From positions 1 through 64,000 of the forward strand of contig CAVTWS010000007.1 in assembly GCA_963738445.1 (NCBI GenBank): DNA of 64,000 bases, read 5' to 3'. Each line of letters starts with the position of its first letter. Position 1 is the first letter of the stretch. Shown in pieces: positions 49,699 through 58,289 of the stretch. The notes under the pieces are model-generated. The model saw only the letters and a program-made list of their open reading frames with translations, was not told the DNA's origin and ran no database searches. Source of the DNA: CAVTWS01 sp963738445 (GTDB lineage Bacteria; Actinomycetota; Acidimicrobiia; Acidimicrobiales; SHLQ01). The position numbers and the translations under genes were made by a program.

Positions 49699-50700
49699 TC
49701 ATTCCTCGTCGGGTTCGTACGGTTCGGCGTCGTCGATCCCGCCGTCGTCGATCCGGGCCGCCAGCCACTGCCGGCCGGTCGAGCACTCGGCGAGCACCGG
49801 GCACCAATGGCATGCCGGACCGGCCCGGTAGCGGGCCGATGCCGGGTCGACGATGAGCTGCACGATCCGGGTGACGCCATCGGACACGCGGGCCAGAGCC
49901 GACAACAGGGCGTCGACGTTGACGTCCTCCGGAACGAACCGGCCCTGGTCGAGGTAGTACGACGCCACCCGGCGAGGCGGCACGCCGATGCGGAGGGTCT
50001 CCAGCAGGGCGTAGAACCGGAGGTCCTGGAGATGGGCGGGTCGCGTCCCACCTGTCTTGAGGTCGACGATGACCTTGCCGGCGGTCGATCCCTCGGCCCG
50101 GCCCAGGGCGAGGTCGACCTTGCCGGCGAGCACGACATCGGATCGGGCCAGCTCGATACGCAGCCGGCTCTCCGTCACCGGCCGCCACGTCGCCTTCAAC
50201 GGGGGCCACGATTCGAGGAACTTCGTGACCCGCTCGCCGGCGTCGCCCCGGAGCTCGGCCCGGCCGGCTTCGTCGAGGCCCTGCAGCCAGCGGGCGAAGC
50301 TGTCGTCGCCCTGCTCCAGGCGGGCGAGGGATTCGTCGACGAGGTCGAGCGGGATCGACTCGCGGCGCCAGTGCACCGAGAGCTCGATCGCCTTGTGGGC
50401 GACGGCGCCTCGGGCGGTGGCGACCGACCAGGCGAACGGGGCCTGCTCCTCGGCCTGGGCCCGTACCTCGCAGCCGTCGAGTTGGCTGAGCCGGTGCTTC
50501 GAGACGTAGAGCGGACGCTCCGCCGCGGGAAGGTCGGCCAGCGCGTGATCGACGGCGTGTTCGAGCTCGGCGCGGAGCTCCTGGCGGAGGGTCACCGAGA
50601 AGGTGGGGCGCTGATCGGGGCTGGCGCCCAGCTGGTCGACGACGTCCTGCTGAGCCGGGTTGAGGGCGACCTGGTGGAGCGGTGGCCCGTCTGTCGTCAC
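49699..50700 (-). CDS. PD-(D/E)XK nuclease with probable Fe-S cluster (RecB/Cas4-like)
   Basis: The 333-residue product contains a RecB-type nuclease core: TARGAVAHKAIELSVHW, DVVLAGKVDLALGRAEG with the metal aspartate and KVIVDLKTGGTRPAHLQDLR with the DLK motif, then FYALLETLRIG. Cysteines in SQLDGCEVRAQ and in the C-terminal CHWCPVLAEC fit the four-cysteine Fe-S arrangement of Cas4, AddB and related nucleases. No cas, addA or helicase gene is adjacent. I used GTG 50700 (MTTDGPPLHQ). A role in DNA repair or processing is inferred. Confidence 0.82.
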   Translation of the reverse strand: MTTDGPPLHQVALNPAQQDVVDQLGASPDQRPTFSVTLRQELRAELEHAVDHALADLPAAERPLYVSKHRLSQLDGCEVRAQAEEQAPFAWSVATARGAVAHKAIELSVHWRRESIPLDLVDESLARLEQGDDSFARWLQGLDEAGRAELRGDAGERVTKFLESWPPLKATWRPVTESRLRIELARSDVVLAGKVDLALGRAEGSTAGKVIVDLKTGGTRPAHLQDLRFYALLETLRIGVPPRRVASYYLDQGRFVPEDVNVDALLSALARVSDGVTRIVQLIVDPASARYRAGPACHWCPVLAECSTGRQWLAARIDDGGIDDAEPYEPDEE

Positions 50701-50772
50701 GTTCCCGACGCTAATAGCGCGCGCCGATAGGCACACGGTTTGTCCGCGGATCGCGCCACTCACCAGCCGGTG

Positions 50773-53139
50773 TCAGTCACCGGGGCCCAGCATGGCCTCG
50801 ACGAGCTCGAGGGTGTTGCCGGCATCACGGTCGGCGACCGTTCGATTGCGGGTCTTGGCCGCCGCCAGCAGGACGCGGGCCTCGGGAGGCAGGTCGTTGT
50901 AGAGGCTGCGCCGCAGCGTCGGTGAAGGGCGCTTGAAATGGTTCTGGGGCACGAAGATCACCAGGTGACCGATGACTTCGCCGTAGTGGGGGTCGGTGGG
51001 CGAACGGTTGCTGGCAAGCGTGGCCGGCTCGTCGATGCGGAAGACCCATTGGCTCTCGAGTTGGAGATCGATGATCGCCTTGGCGTGCTCCGACGCATCC
51101 TGGATGCCCTTCGAACCGGCCACCGGCGCGTCGGCCCGAACGAGCCCGATGGGCTTCTCGAACGGGTGGCGGGGCGCCCGGACCTTGAACCGCAGGTCGA
51201 GCAGCTTGAAGGTGTTGGTGCTCTCCCGGACCTCCAGGGGCCGGAAGTCGCCCGGTTCGATGGTGAGCGGTGCCCGGCGGTCCAACCGTTCGATCTGGCC
51301 GTTCGGGTACACGGCGATCGGCAGCGCGGTCCAGTGGATCGAGTCAGCTGTGAACCGTGCCGCGCTGGCGCGTCGGAGCCAGAAGACGATGCCGCCGACG
51401 GCCACGGCGGCCGCCAGGACGATCAGGACGCGACCGTTGGGGACGAGGCTGCCGCCCGAATCGTCGTCGACCGCCAGCGGGCTCACCGAACCGGGCAGGT
51501 TCTCGTTCACCGGCGGGGGAGCGGCGCCGAGCGGTCCGGCGGGGACGGAGTGGGTCGTGGTCTCCGACTGGGAGGGCAGGTCGAGGCCGCCGTCGGTGAC
51601 GACGTCGAGCGTGAGGGTGAGCTCCACGCTGGTGCCGATGGTCTCCGGAAGGTCGACGGCGTCCTGGTAGTAGCCACTGGAGCTGGGCTCCAGGGCCAGC
51701 TCGACGACTCCTCCGCTGATCGGGTCGACGAGGCGGCCGCTCAGGATCGTCGCGGCCGGGAGGGACTGCACGTGCACGCCGGCCTCGTCGACGATGTCGG
51801 CGACCACCGTCGTGCTGCGCTGGGACCCCGACACGAGCAGGTCCTGGGTCAGGCGGGGGAAGAGGTTGCCGTAGCGGGTCAACTGGAGGGTGGCGGACTC
51901 GCCGGCGGCATTGCTGGGGTCGATGACCACGAAGGTCCAGTCGCCCTCCGGGGCGGGTGAGACCGTCATCCGGGCCTCGATGCTGAGGACGGTCGGTGAG
52001 AGCCAGACGGCGGTGACATCGGCGGACGCCGTCGAGCGGGTGAGGCTGCCGTCCCGGGTGAACGTGATCGGATCGGAGTCGGCCGGATCGGTGACCTGGA
52101 CCTGGACATCGGGGGCCGTGGACGTGATCAGGACCGTGAACCGGCGCATCGACCCGTCGACATCGACGGTGTGACGGCCGCTCTCACACGGCGTGCCGCC
52201 ACAGACCTCGATCGTCTGCTGGGGCGCGACGACGCCACCGGAGATCGTGCCGGCAACGGAGTCGAACGTGTTGAGCAAGCTCGTCAAGTCACTCGCCGGG
52301 AGGTACTGGCCTCGCGTGCCGGGTGCCTCACCGCACGACGTGGTGTCGGAGGTTCCCGTCGTGAGCGCCTGGATGAACGACTGATCCTCGGCCGCGATCG
52401 AGCTGGCCAGAGCGATGGTGATGACGTGCAGCCCACTGGTGCGCAATCGGTCGGCCACGCCACCGGCATCGCACAGGGTGCCGACCGCCCGCTGCTCGGC
52501 GAGGTCGGCGTTCCCGGGCACGTTCAAGGGCAGGTCGGGGGCGTACGACTTGACCTCCCCCGAGGCGCGGGTCTCGATGTCGAGCTTGCCGTCCGTGAAC
52601 AGCATCAGGGCGTTGCACCCGGTGATGCCCTGCTGGAAGAGCGCCGACGAGTGCTCCGACAAGGTGAGCTCGGCGCCGAGCAGCGCGTTGGCGAAATCGG
52701 TGTCCTGAGCCGTGTTTCGGGTGGCGAAGCTCGCCACGACCGGGACGAGGTCGTCGAGGGTGGTCCGGTCGAGCGGGCTCCAGTCGGTCACGGCGCGGAA
52801 GTCCGCGCCGAAGGCGGCGAACTGGACCTCGACCGTCGGAGTCGCCCCGGCCACCTGGGTGGATGCGAGGTCCGCCAACGTCGTCAGGGCCGCCTGGGCG
52901 GCGATGATCCGCTGGCCCGAGGGGTCGGTGGTGGCCAGGCTGCCGCTCTCGTCCAGCAGCATGAGCACCGACAGGTGGCCGTCCTGCTGGATACAGCTCG
53001 ACAGGCTCTCGATCGCCGAAACCGGCGCGGTGTCGCCGTCCTGGGCGGCGACCGGAGGCGGTGTCGCGACCACCATGGCCGTCAGCGCGGCAGCGGCGAT
53101 GGCGATGGCGCGAGTCCAACGGCGCGGCGAGAGAGGCAC
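50773..53139 (-). CDS. Exported VWA-domain membrane protein
   Basis: The 788-residue product has a signal peptide (MPLSPRRWTRAIAIAAAALT, cleavage near VAAQDG). An extracellular VWA domain has MIDAS-like LMLLDESGSLATTDPSGQRI. Beta-rich regions resembling those following VWA domains in surface proteins come next. One transmembrane helix (VLIVLAAAVAVGGIVFWLRR) near residue 560 is followed by a cytosolic tail of about 200 residues. It probably senses or binds an extracellular ligand; no function is known. No obvious secretion or protease partner adjoins it. Confidence 0.8.
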   Translation of the reverse strand: MPLSPRRWTRAIAIAAAALTAMVVATPPPVAAQDGDTAPVSAIESLSSCIQQDGHLSVLMLLDESGSLATTDPSGQRIIAAQAALTTLADLASTQVAGATPTVEVQFAAFGADFRAVTDWSPLDRTTLDDLVPVVASFATRNTAQDTDFANALLGAELTLSEHSSALFQQGITGCNALMLFTDGKLDIETRASGEVKSYAPDLPLNVPGNADLAEQRAVGTLCDAGGVADRLRTSGLHVITIALASSIAAEDQSFIQALTTGTSDTTSCGEAPGTRGQYLPASDLTSLLNTFDSVAGTISGGVVAPQQTIEVCGGTPCESGRHTVDVDGSMRRFTVLITSTAPDVQVQVTDPADSDPITFTRDGSLTRSTASADVTAVWLSPTVLSIEARMTVSPAPEGDWTFVVIDPSNAAGESATLQLTRYGNLFPRLTQDLLVSGSQRSTTVVADIVDEAGVHVQSLPAATILSGRLVDPISGGVVELALEPSSSGYYQDAVDLPETIGTSVELTLTLDVVTDGGLDLPSQSETTTHSVPAGPLGAAPPPVNENLPGSVSPLAVDDDSGGSLVPNGRVLIVLAAAVAVGGIVFWLRRASAARFTADSIHWTALPIAVYPNGQIERLDRRAPLTIEPGDFRPLEVRESTNTFKLLDLRFKVRAPRHPFEKPIGLVRADAPVAGSKGIQDASEHAKAIIDLQLESQWVFRIDEPATLASNRSPTDPHYGEVIGHLVIFVPQNHFKRPSPTLRRSLYNDLPPEARVLLAAAKTRNRTVADRDAGNTLELVEAMLGPGD

Positions 53140-53251
53140 ATTTGAGGTATCGGCAGAACTGACTGATGGCTGAGGGGCCGATCGTCACCTTTCCATGGGC
53201 TGAGCAACCCATTCTGGGTGCTCGGAGCACGTCGGACTCGTCGAGAAGCGC

Positions 53252-53980
53252 TCAGCGACGGCGAGCGGACACGATGAAGGTGTAGGCGAAGAGGCCGGGG
53301 CGCAGGTTGCCGATCCGGTGAGCGACCCGGCACGCGGCAGCCGAGGTCAGCCCCGGCACCGGCACCGAGCCGACGATCGAGGTGACCTCGAACCCGGCGC
53401 TCGACACCATCTCGGCGAGCGAGGCCCGGGTGTAGAAGCGGAGATGGGTGCGGTCGAGGATGCCCCGATCACGGTATGGGAACCGCCCGGCCAGCAGGGA
53501 CAGCCGGATTCCCCAATTGGCCACGTTGGGGATCGACAGGACGAGGGCACCGCTCGGCACGAGCTTGGGAGCCAGTCGCCGCAGGGTCTCGGCGGGGTCA
53601 GGCAGGTGCTCCAACGTGTCGCCGAAGAGCAAGGTGTCATAGCTGTGGTCGGGCACGACGGAGTCGAGGTCGAAGGTCGACAGGTCTCCGGTCCAGACGG
53701 AACGACAGACGGTCCGGGCCTCCTCGGCGGCAACGGGATCGAGCTCGAAGCCGTCGACGGTGAGGCCGCGCCGCACCAGCAGGCGGGCGAAGTACCCCGT
53801 CGACACGCCGCCCTCGAACACGGTTCCACCGTCCGGGGTGGCGTCGATCACCGCCCGGGCGAGCAGATGGTGACCCCGGAACGGAATGGCCTGGAGCGGC
53901 ACGTAACCAGCCGGGGCGGCGGCCGCGACCGTGGCGAGGTCGGCCAGGAGCTCGTCGGCGGCAGAGGTCGGCCCGGACAC
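53252..53980 (-). CDS. SAM-dependent methyltransferase (class I)
   Basis: The 242-residue product has TVFEGGVSTGYFARLLVRRG as SAM motif I, VDGFELDPVAAEEAR as motif II, DTLLFGDTLEHLPDPAETLR and LVPSGALVLSIPNVANWGIR. It ends with HLRFYTRASLAEMVSSAGFE. These features fit the SAM_11 group that often methylates sugars or lipids in glycan gene clusters. GTG 53980 is preferred over the longer frame, whose first 26 residues are basic low-complexity. It belongs to a minus-strand group with two glycosyltransferases. Confidence 0.85.
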   Translation of the reverse strand: MSGPTSAADELLADLATVAAAAPAGYVPLQAIPFRGHHLLARAVIDATPDGGTVFEGGVSTGYFARLLVRRGLTVDGFELDPVAAEEARTVCRSVWTGDLSTFDLDSVVPDHSYDTLLFGDTLEHLPDPAETLRRLAPKLVPSGALVLSIPNVANWGIRLSLLAGRFPYRDRGILDRTHLRFYTRASLAEMVSSAGFEVTSIVGSVPVPGLTSAAACRVAHRIGNLRPGLFAYTFIVSARRR

Positions 53981-54030
53981 GCCCTCCAGCCTACGGAGCC
54001 GAGCGGTGGAGCGAGGCGACCCGCTTCCCC

Positions 54031-55053
54031 TTACACCCAGCGGCGCACGAGGCGCCACCAGACCCCGAGCAGCCGATCGACGATCTTGGCCGGCGCGGGA
54101 AGCGGGTAGGGCTGGAAGCTCAAGCTGGTCGTCAGCAACGGCACGAGGTCACGGTCCGGGACGATTCGGACGGCCTGGCGTTCGCGGCGGTGTTGACGGA
54201 GCCAGTCCCGGTTCCGCCACAGCCACCACCAGCCCTTCACCTTGGGGCCGAACCATCCCTGGACGACCGACAGGCCGAGCACGCCCGCCTCCATGACCAC
54301 GAACGCCGGGGCCAGCAGCCACAGCGTCCGGGTCTCGAAATTGGTGATGACGAAGGCGAGACGGTTGCGATCGACGATGCCGAGTTTGAAGGTGTTGCGG
54401 GAGAACTCGTACCGGTGGCGGGTGACGGCATCACGTACCCAGACGATGTCGAAGCCGCGAAGGCGGAGACCGAAACAGAGGTCGACGTCCTCGTGATAGG
54501 CGAAGTAGGGCTCGGCGAACCCGCCGACCTCCCGCCACCGAGCGAGCGGGATCACGACGGTCGACGCCATCGCCGTCGTGACCGACATCTCCGCCGGGAA
54601 ATCGGCCGCTGGTTCGTTGATGTGCCCACACCAGCTGAATCCGAGGAAATGGATGGTGTTGCCGCCGCTGTTCAGCAGTTCAGGTTGCTCGTAGAGCCGG
54701 ATGCTGGCGCCCGCGAGCCCCACCTCCGGCCGGGCCGCGACGGCGACGAGGCGTGATAGGCAGTCGGGATCGACCACCGCGTCGCCGTTGACGAGGGCCA
54801 GGTATTCGCCCGTGGCGTACGTGGCGCCGAGGTTGCAGCCCCCGGCGAATCCCAAGTTGGTGGCCTGGCCCACCACGGTGACGCCGTCCCGGCCCCGAAG
54901 GTGTTCGATCCGGCCGTCCGTGCCGCCGTTGTCGACGAGGACGACCGTGCACTCCACCTCCGTCGAGGCCAGCAACGCGTCCACGCAGTCGCCGATGAGC
55001 GGCTCGGGCCCGTAGGCCAGCACCACGGCGGTCACCCTCGGGAGCGTCAGCAC
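54031..55053 (-). CDS. Glycosyltransferase family 2 (rhamnosyltransferase-like)
   Basis: This 340-residue GT-A enzyme has VTAVVLAYGPEPLIGDCVDA, VVLVDNGGTDGRIEHL, LGFAGGCNLGATYATGEYLA and LVNGDAVVDPDCL in place of the usual DxD. FAYHEDVDLCFGLRLRGFDI, with the catalytic ED, follows, then a C-terminal membrane-associated region (LLAPAFVVMEAGVLGLSVVQ). This is the WbbL-like subgroup that often adds rhamnose or related sugars to lipid-linked glycans. The start GTG 55053 lies within a repeat created downstream of the preceding gene's stop. Confidence 0.88.
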   Translation of the reverse strand: MLTLPRVTAVVLAYGPEPLIGDCVDALLASTEVECTVVLVDNGGTDGRIEHLRGRDGVTVVGQATNLGFAGGCNLGATYATGEYLALVNGDAVVDPDCLSRLVAVAARPEVGLAGASIRLYEQPELLNSGGNTIHFLGFSWCGHINEPAADFPAEMSVTTAMASTVVIPLARWREVGGFAEPYFAYHEDVDLCFGLRLRGFDIVWVRDAVTRHRYEFSRNTFKLGIVDRNRLAFVITNFETRTLWLLAPAFVVMEAGVLGLSVVQGWFGPKVKGWWWLWRNRDWLRQHRRERQAVRIVPDRDLVPLLTTSLSFQPYPLPAPAKIVDRLLGVWWRLVRRWV

Positions 55054-55088
55054 GCTCGCCTCACCGCCGGTCGAGCGTCAGGACGCTC
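55042..55088. repeat. 16-base direct repeat across a glycosyltransferase stop and start
   Basis: GAGCGTCAG(C/G)ACGCTC-type sequence occurs at 55042-55057 and 55073-55088, 31 bases apart. One copy codes the SVLTL end of the upstream gene on the minus strand and the other the VLTLP start of the downstream gene. Each copy is also a small palindrome (GAGCGT/ACGCTC). Confidence 0.8.
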
Positions 55089-56239
55089 AACATGAAACTG
55101 GCCAGGATGACCTCGACGCCGAGGCTGAACGCGGTGACCGATGGTGCCACCAGACGCATGGTGTCGGAGGCGTCCAAGCCGCCGAACGAGGTCTCGCCCC
55201 AGCGGCGGATGGCCACGAACGAGCCGATGGCGCCACCGAGGCACAACAGGGCGCCGATCCACAACCCGACCTCGAGCTTGGCCACCTTGAGCACCCGATC
55301 GAGTCCCGTCGACGGTGGGACGAGCCCGCTCGCCGTCACGTACATGCGGGCGAACACGGCGAAGAACACCGCCTGGGCGCCGATGGTGATGGCGGTCAGG
55401 GCATAGAGCAGCGCGTGGATGTCGAAGGTCACGTTGCCGACGGTGCGCGGGCCGGGCAGCAACCAGGCCGTCCCGGCGACGCCGATCACCGACAGGATCA
55501 GCCCGGGGATGAGGAAGAGCCAGCGGGGGCTGTAGAGCAGCAGGAAGCGCAGGTGACGCCACCCGTCACGCCAGGTGCGGAGATGAGGTGGGCGGCTGCG
55601 GCCGTCCTTGCGCAGGGTTGTCGGTACCTCGCGGACGTCGAGTCCGGCCAGCGTCGCCCGCACCACCATCTCGCTGGCGAACTCCATCCCGGTCGTGCGC
55701 AGCTCGAGGTCGACGATCGCGTCTCGACGGAACCCGCGCATCCCGCAGTGGAAGTCGCCGATCGGGGTGCGGAAGAGGAGTCGACCGAGGAAGCTGAGCG
55801 TCGGATTGCCCAGGTAGCGGTGCAACGCCGGCATGGCGCCGGGTTCGATGCCTCCCTGGAACCGGTTGCCCATGACGAGATCCGCGCCGGCCCGGAGCTC
55901 GTCGACGAACCCGGCCAGGCCTTCGAGGTCGTAGCTGTCATCGGCATCGGCCATGATCACGAACCGCCCGCGGGCCGCCTCGATTCCGCCGATCAGGGCG
56001 GCGCCGTACCCGCGGCGGTCGACCGGCACGATCCGACCTCCGGCGGCGATGGCGAGCTCCTGGGAGCCGTCGGTGCTCCCGTTGTCGGCCACGACGACCT
56101 CGCCGGCGATGCCGGCCCGTTCCATGGCGATCATCGCCTTGGACACGCACGCAGCGACCGTTTCGGCCTCGTTGAGGCACGGTAGGACGACCGTGAGCTC
56201 GACCGCCGGGCGCGTCTCGGTCGACTGGTCCTCGCTCAC
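55061..56239 (-). CDS. Membrane glycosyltransferase family 2 (polyprenyl-phosphate type)
   Basis: The 392-residue product has a GT2 catalytic domain: VELTVVLPCLNEAETVAACV, EVVVADNGSTDGSQELA, FVIMADADDSYDLEGLAGFV with the DAD metal motif, and MGNRFQGGIEPGAMP. HRYLGNPTLSFLGRLLF is typical of dolichyl-phosphate mannosyltransferase-like enzymes. Four C-terminal membrane helices follow. It probably loads a sugar on a polyprenyl phosphate for a membrane GT-C enzyme. GTG 56239 overlaps the stop of the DUF2142 gene as GTGA. Confidence 0.88.
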   Translation of the reverse strand: MSEDQSTETRPAVELTVVLPCLNEAETVAACVSKAMIAMERAGIAGEVVVADNGSTDGSQELAIAAGGRIVPVDRRGYGAALIGGIEAARGRFVIMADADDSYDLEGLAGFVDELRAGADLVMGNRFQGGIEPGAMPALHRYLGNPTLSFLGRLLFRTPIGDFHCGMRGFRRDAIVDLELRTTGMEFASEMVVRATLAGLDVREVPTTLRKDGRSRPPHLRTWRDGWRHLRFLLLYSPRWLFLIPGLILSVIGVAGTAWLLPGPRTVGNVTFDIHALLYALTAITIGAQAVFFAVFARMYVTASGLVPPSTGLDRVLKVAKLEVGLWIGALLCLGGAIGSFVAIRRWGETSFGGLDASDTMRLVAPSVTAFSLGVEVILASFMLSVLTLDRR

Positions 56240-57738
56240 CGGATGCTCCCGTCGGGGGACGAGTCGGTGAGCAGGCGGGAGCCGAGCCAGCCGAGGCTGG
56301 CCGCGCTGACCGCCGCGGCGAGGAGGAGCAGCCACGTGGTGGTGGGTGGGCTCCACACGGGCTCGGACATGGTCTCCCAGAACGGGCGGTTGGTTCCGAT
56401 CGAGTTGCGCCGGAGCGCGGCACCGAACGACACGAAGTGGCCGACGGCGACCACGCCGCAGACGACCAGGGCGAGGCGGTGCACGAGCGGGCGGATCGCC
56501 ATGTCGATCCGGGCCCGAGCGGCCGCGAAGACGACGATACCGAGCGCCAACGGAAGCGTGTACCGGCCTTGCCAGGTCTGTCCGTGGGTGCGGACGCTGG
56601 TGGCCTCGATGACGGTCGGGAGCGCGATCGTCACGGCGACGAGCGCGGCGAGCACGATGCCGTCACGCCGACGGGCGGTCAGCGCGGCCAAGGTGACCAA
56701 CAGCAACGCCGCGGCCAGCCAGGTCGACGTCACCGCGCTCGGGCCGCGGAGGTCGAGCCAGCCGAACCAGGCGATCATCTGGATCAGGAGCAGTGATTGG
56801 CGCCCGAAGGCCAGGGCCGCCAACTCGTTGTCGGAGTCGTCCGTCGTGACCCGGATGTCGGTGCCGGCCTCGAGAGGGCGGTAGGCCAGCATCCACACCG
56901 CGGCGGCCACCGACGCGACCGCGATCACGCCGAGGGCGACCTGGGCCGACCGGTAGCGGAGCAATTGGGCGATCCGGTTCCACCCGGCGGCGACGGCGAG
57001 CGTGGTCGCGGCGACGGCCAGGATGACCGGCGACAGCTGTCGATCGAGCACCAGCACGGACGCACCGACGGCCAGCCCCGTCGCAGGGATTCGAACCGGC
57101 AGCGGGTAGTCGTCGTCGATGAGGACGACCCCGGCGACCCAGGTGAGCGCCGCTCCGGCGATCTCCCAGGTGCTGGGGTTCAGCACGCCGGAGAGGAAGG
57201 CGGCCGTCGGAGTCCACGCCAGGAGCACCGCGGGAACCAAGAGAACCCGGTTCCGATGGAACGAGGCCAGGCTCAGCGCCGCTCCGACCAGGGCGGCGGC
57301 GACGGCGGCCGACCACAGACGGGCGCCGAAGAGGCCCGTGCGTCCGGCAGCAGCCCTCAGCGGCAGGCCGGTGGCCAGGTGGTAGAGGGGTGGCGCCTGT
57401 CCCGCCCGGGTGACGATCTCCGAGCGGGTGGTGTCGGTGCCGACGTGGGGAGCGCACGAAACCGGCTGATCGGTGTGAAAGGCGTAGCAGCCCGCTTCGA
57501 GGCGGGTGATCCATGCCGCCACCTCGACGGCGGTCGAGCCACCGCCGAGGTCGGTCTCACCGCCCACCAAGGTGCCGCCGACGGCCGAGAAGCCGCGGGA
57601 CGCGTGGTCCCGCTCGTCGGGGCCACCCCCCATCGGGGTCGACAGGCTCCAGACGACCGACAGCGAGAGAAGGACCAGCGCGGCGAACGTGGCCCGCCGG
57701 TGGAACGACGGGAGCGGCAGCTGGGGACCCGTCGGCAT
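56236..57738 (-). CDS. DUF2142-type polytopic membrane protein (GT-C-like)
   Basis: The 500-residue product has about ten to twelve hydrophobic helices. The motif MGGGPDERDHASRGFSAVGG follows the first helix; DUF2142 proteins have PDExxH there, like the metal- and substrate-binding loop of GT-C enzymes. A large loop near AGQAPPLYHLATGLPLR is also typical. It may use the lipid-linked sugar made by the next gene, with which it overlaps. I used ATG 57738 (MPTGPQLPLPSFHRR) because the earlier frame overlaps the divergent gene's promoter region. Confidence 0.8.
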   Translation of the reverse strand: MPTGPQLPLPSFHRRATFAALVLLSLSVVWSLSTPMGGGPDERDHASRGFSAVGGTLVGGETDLGGGSTAVEVAAWITRLEAGCYAFHTDQPVSCAPHVGTDTTRSEIVTRAGQAPPLYHLATGLPLRAAAGRTGLFGARLWSAAVAAALVGAALSLASFHRNRVLLVPAVLLAWTPTAAFLSGVLNPSTWEIAGAALTWVAGVVLIDDDYPLPVRIPATGLAVGASVLVLDRQLSPVILAVAATTLAVAAGWNRIAQLLRYRSAQVALGVIAVASVAAAVWMLAYRPLEAGTDIRVTTDDSDNELAALAFGRQSLLLIQMIAWFGWLDLRGPSAVTSTWLAAALLLVTLAALTARRRDGIVLAALVAVTIALPTVIEATSVRTHGQTWQGRYTLPLALGIVVFAAARARIDMAIRPLVHRLALVVCGVVAVGHFVSFGAALRRNSIGTNRPFWETMSEPVWSPPTTTWLLLLAAAVSAASLGWLGSRLLTDSSPDGSIR

Positions 57739-57820
57739 GGCTGGTGATGCTAATGACCTACGCGGTCGCTGCGTGTACCCGCACGACGTCGCCGAAATCC
57801 GCCAGAATGTGGCGGTGCCC

Positions 57821-58162
57821 ATGCGACAGGAATGCAAGCATTTCGAGAGCCGCTCCTATCCGAACGGCGACACCGTGCGGAAGTGCAACCTCGATCTGGC
57901 GCCGGAGGCGCCGTGGCGGTGCCCCGACGACTGCCCCCGCTACGAGCGACGACTGGTCGACGTGAACTGGAGCCACGGGACCCTCGTGACCCCGCCGACG
58001 CCGGACGAGCCGGCCAGTGTGGGGGCGGACACCTCGATCGCCGCCCTGCTCGACGAAGCCGAGGACATCATCAATGCGGCTGGGCCCCGGATCAAGGCCG
58101 AGGTCGAGGCCGAGCGGACGAGTCGCCGCCGTGGGCTCGGACGATTCTTCCGGCGGGGTTGA
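57821..58162 (+). CDS. Small conserved protein with four cysteines
   Basis: The 113-residue product begins MRQECKHFESRSYPNGDTVR with KCNLDLAPEAPWRCPDDCPR following. The cysteines C-x16-C and C-x3-C could hold a metal or a small Fe-S cluster. The second half (IAALLDEAEDIINAAGPRIK, then a basic tail RRRGLGRFFRRG) is helical. I do not recognise a named family. It directly precedes the suf genes on the same strand, which may be informative. GTG 57815 is an alternative start two codons earlier. Confidence 0.7.
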   Translation: MRQECKHFESRSYPNGDTVRKCNLDLAPEAPWRCPDDCPRYERRLVDVNWSHGTLVTPPTPDEPASVGADTSIAALLDEAEDIINAAGPRIKAEVEAERTSRRRGLGRFFRRG

Positions 58163-58289
58163 GAGAAGTCCCGCCGACCCTGAGCACTCCGTCGGCCACG
58201 GCCGGGCCGGTTCTCCGGCCGGGCCGGTGCTGCCGCCGGTAGGATCAGGGCCCGTCCCGCTCTCTGCTGGTCCCGTCAGTCAGTCGATC

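Noticed and set aside
49699..50700. Naming the nuclease Cas4
   Set aside because: No other cas gene or CRISPR array is present; the motifs fit a wider nuclease family.
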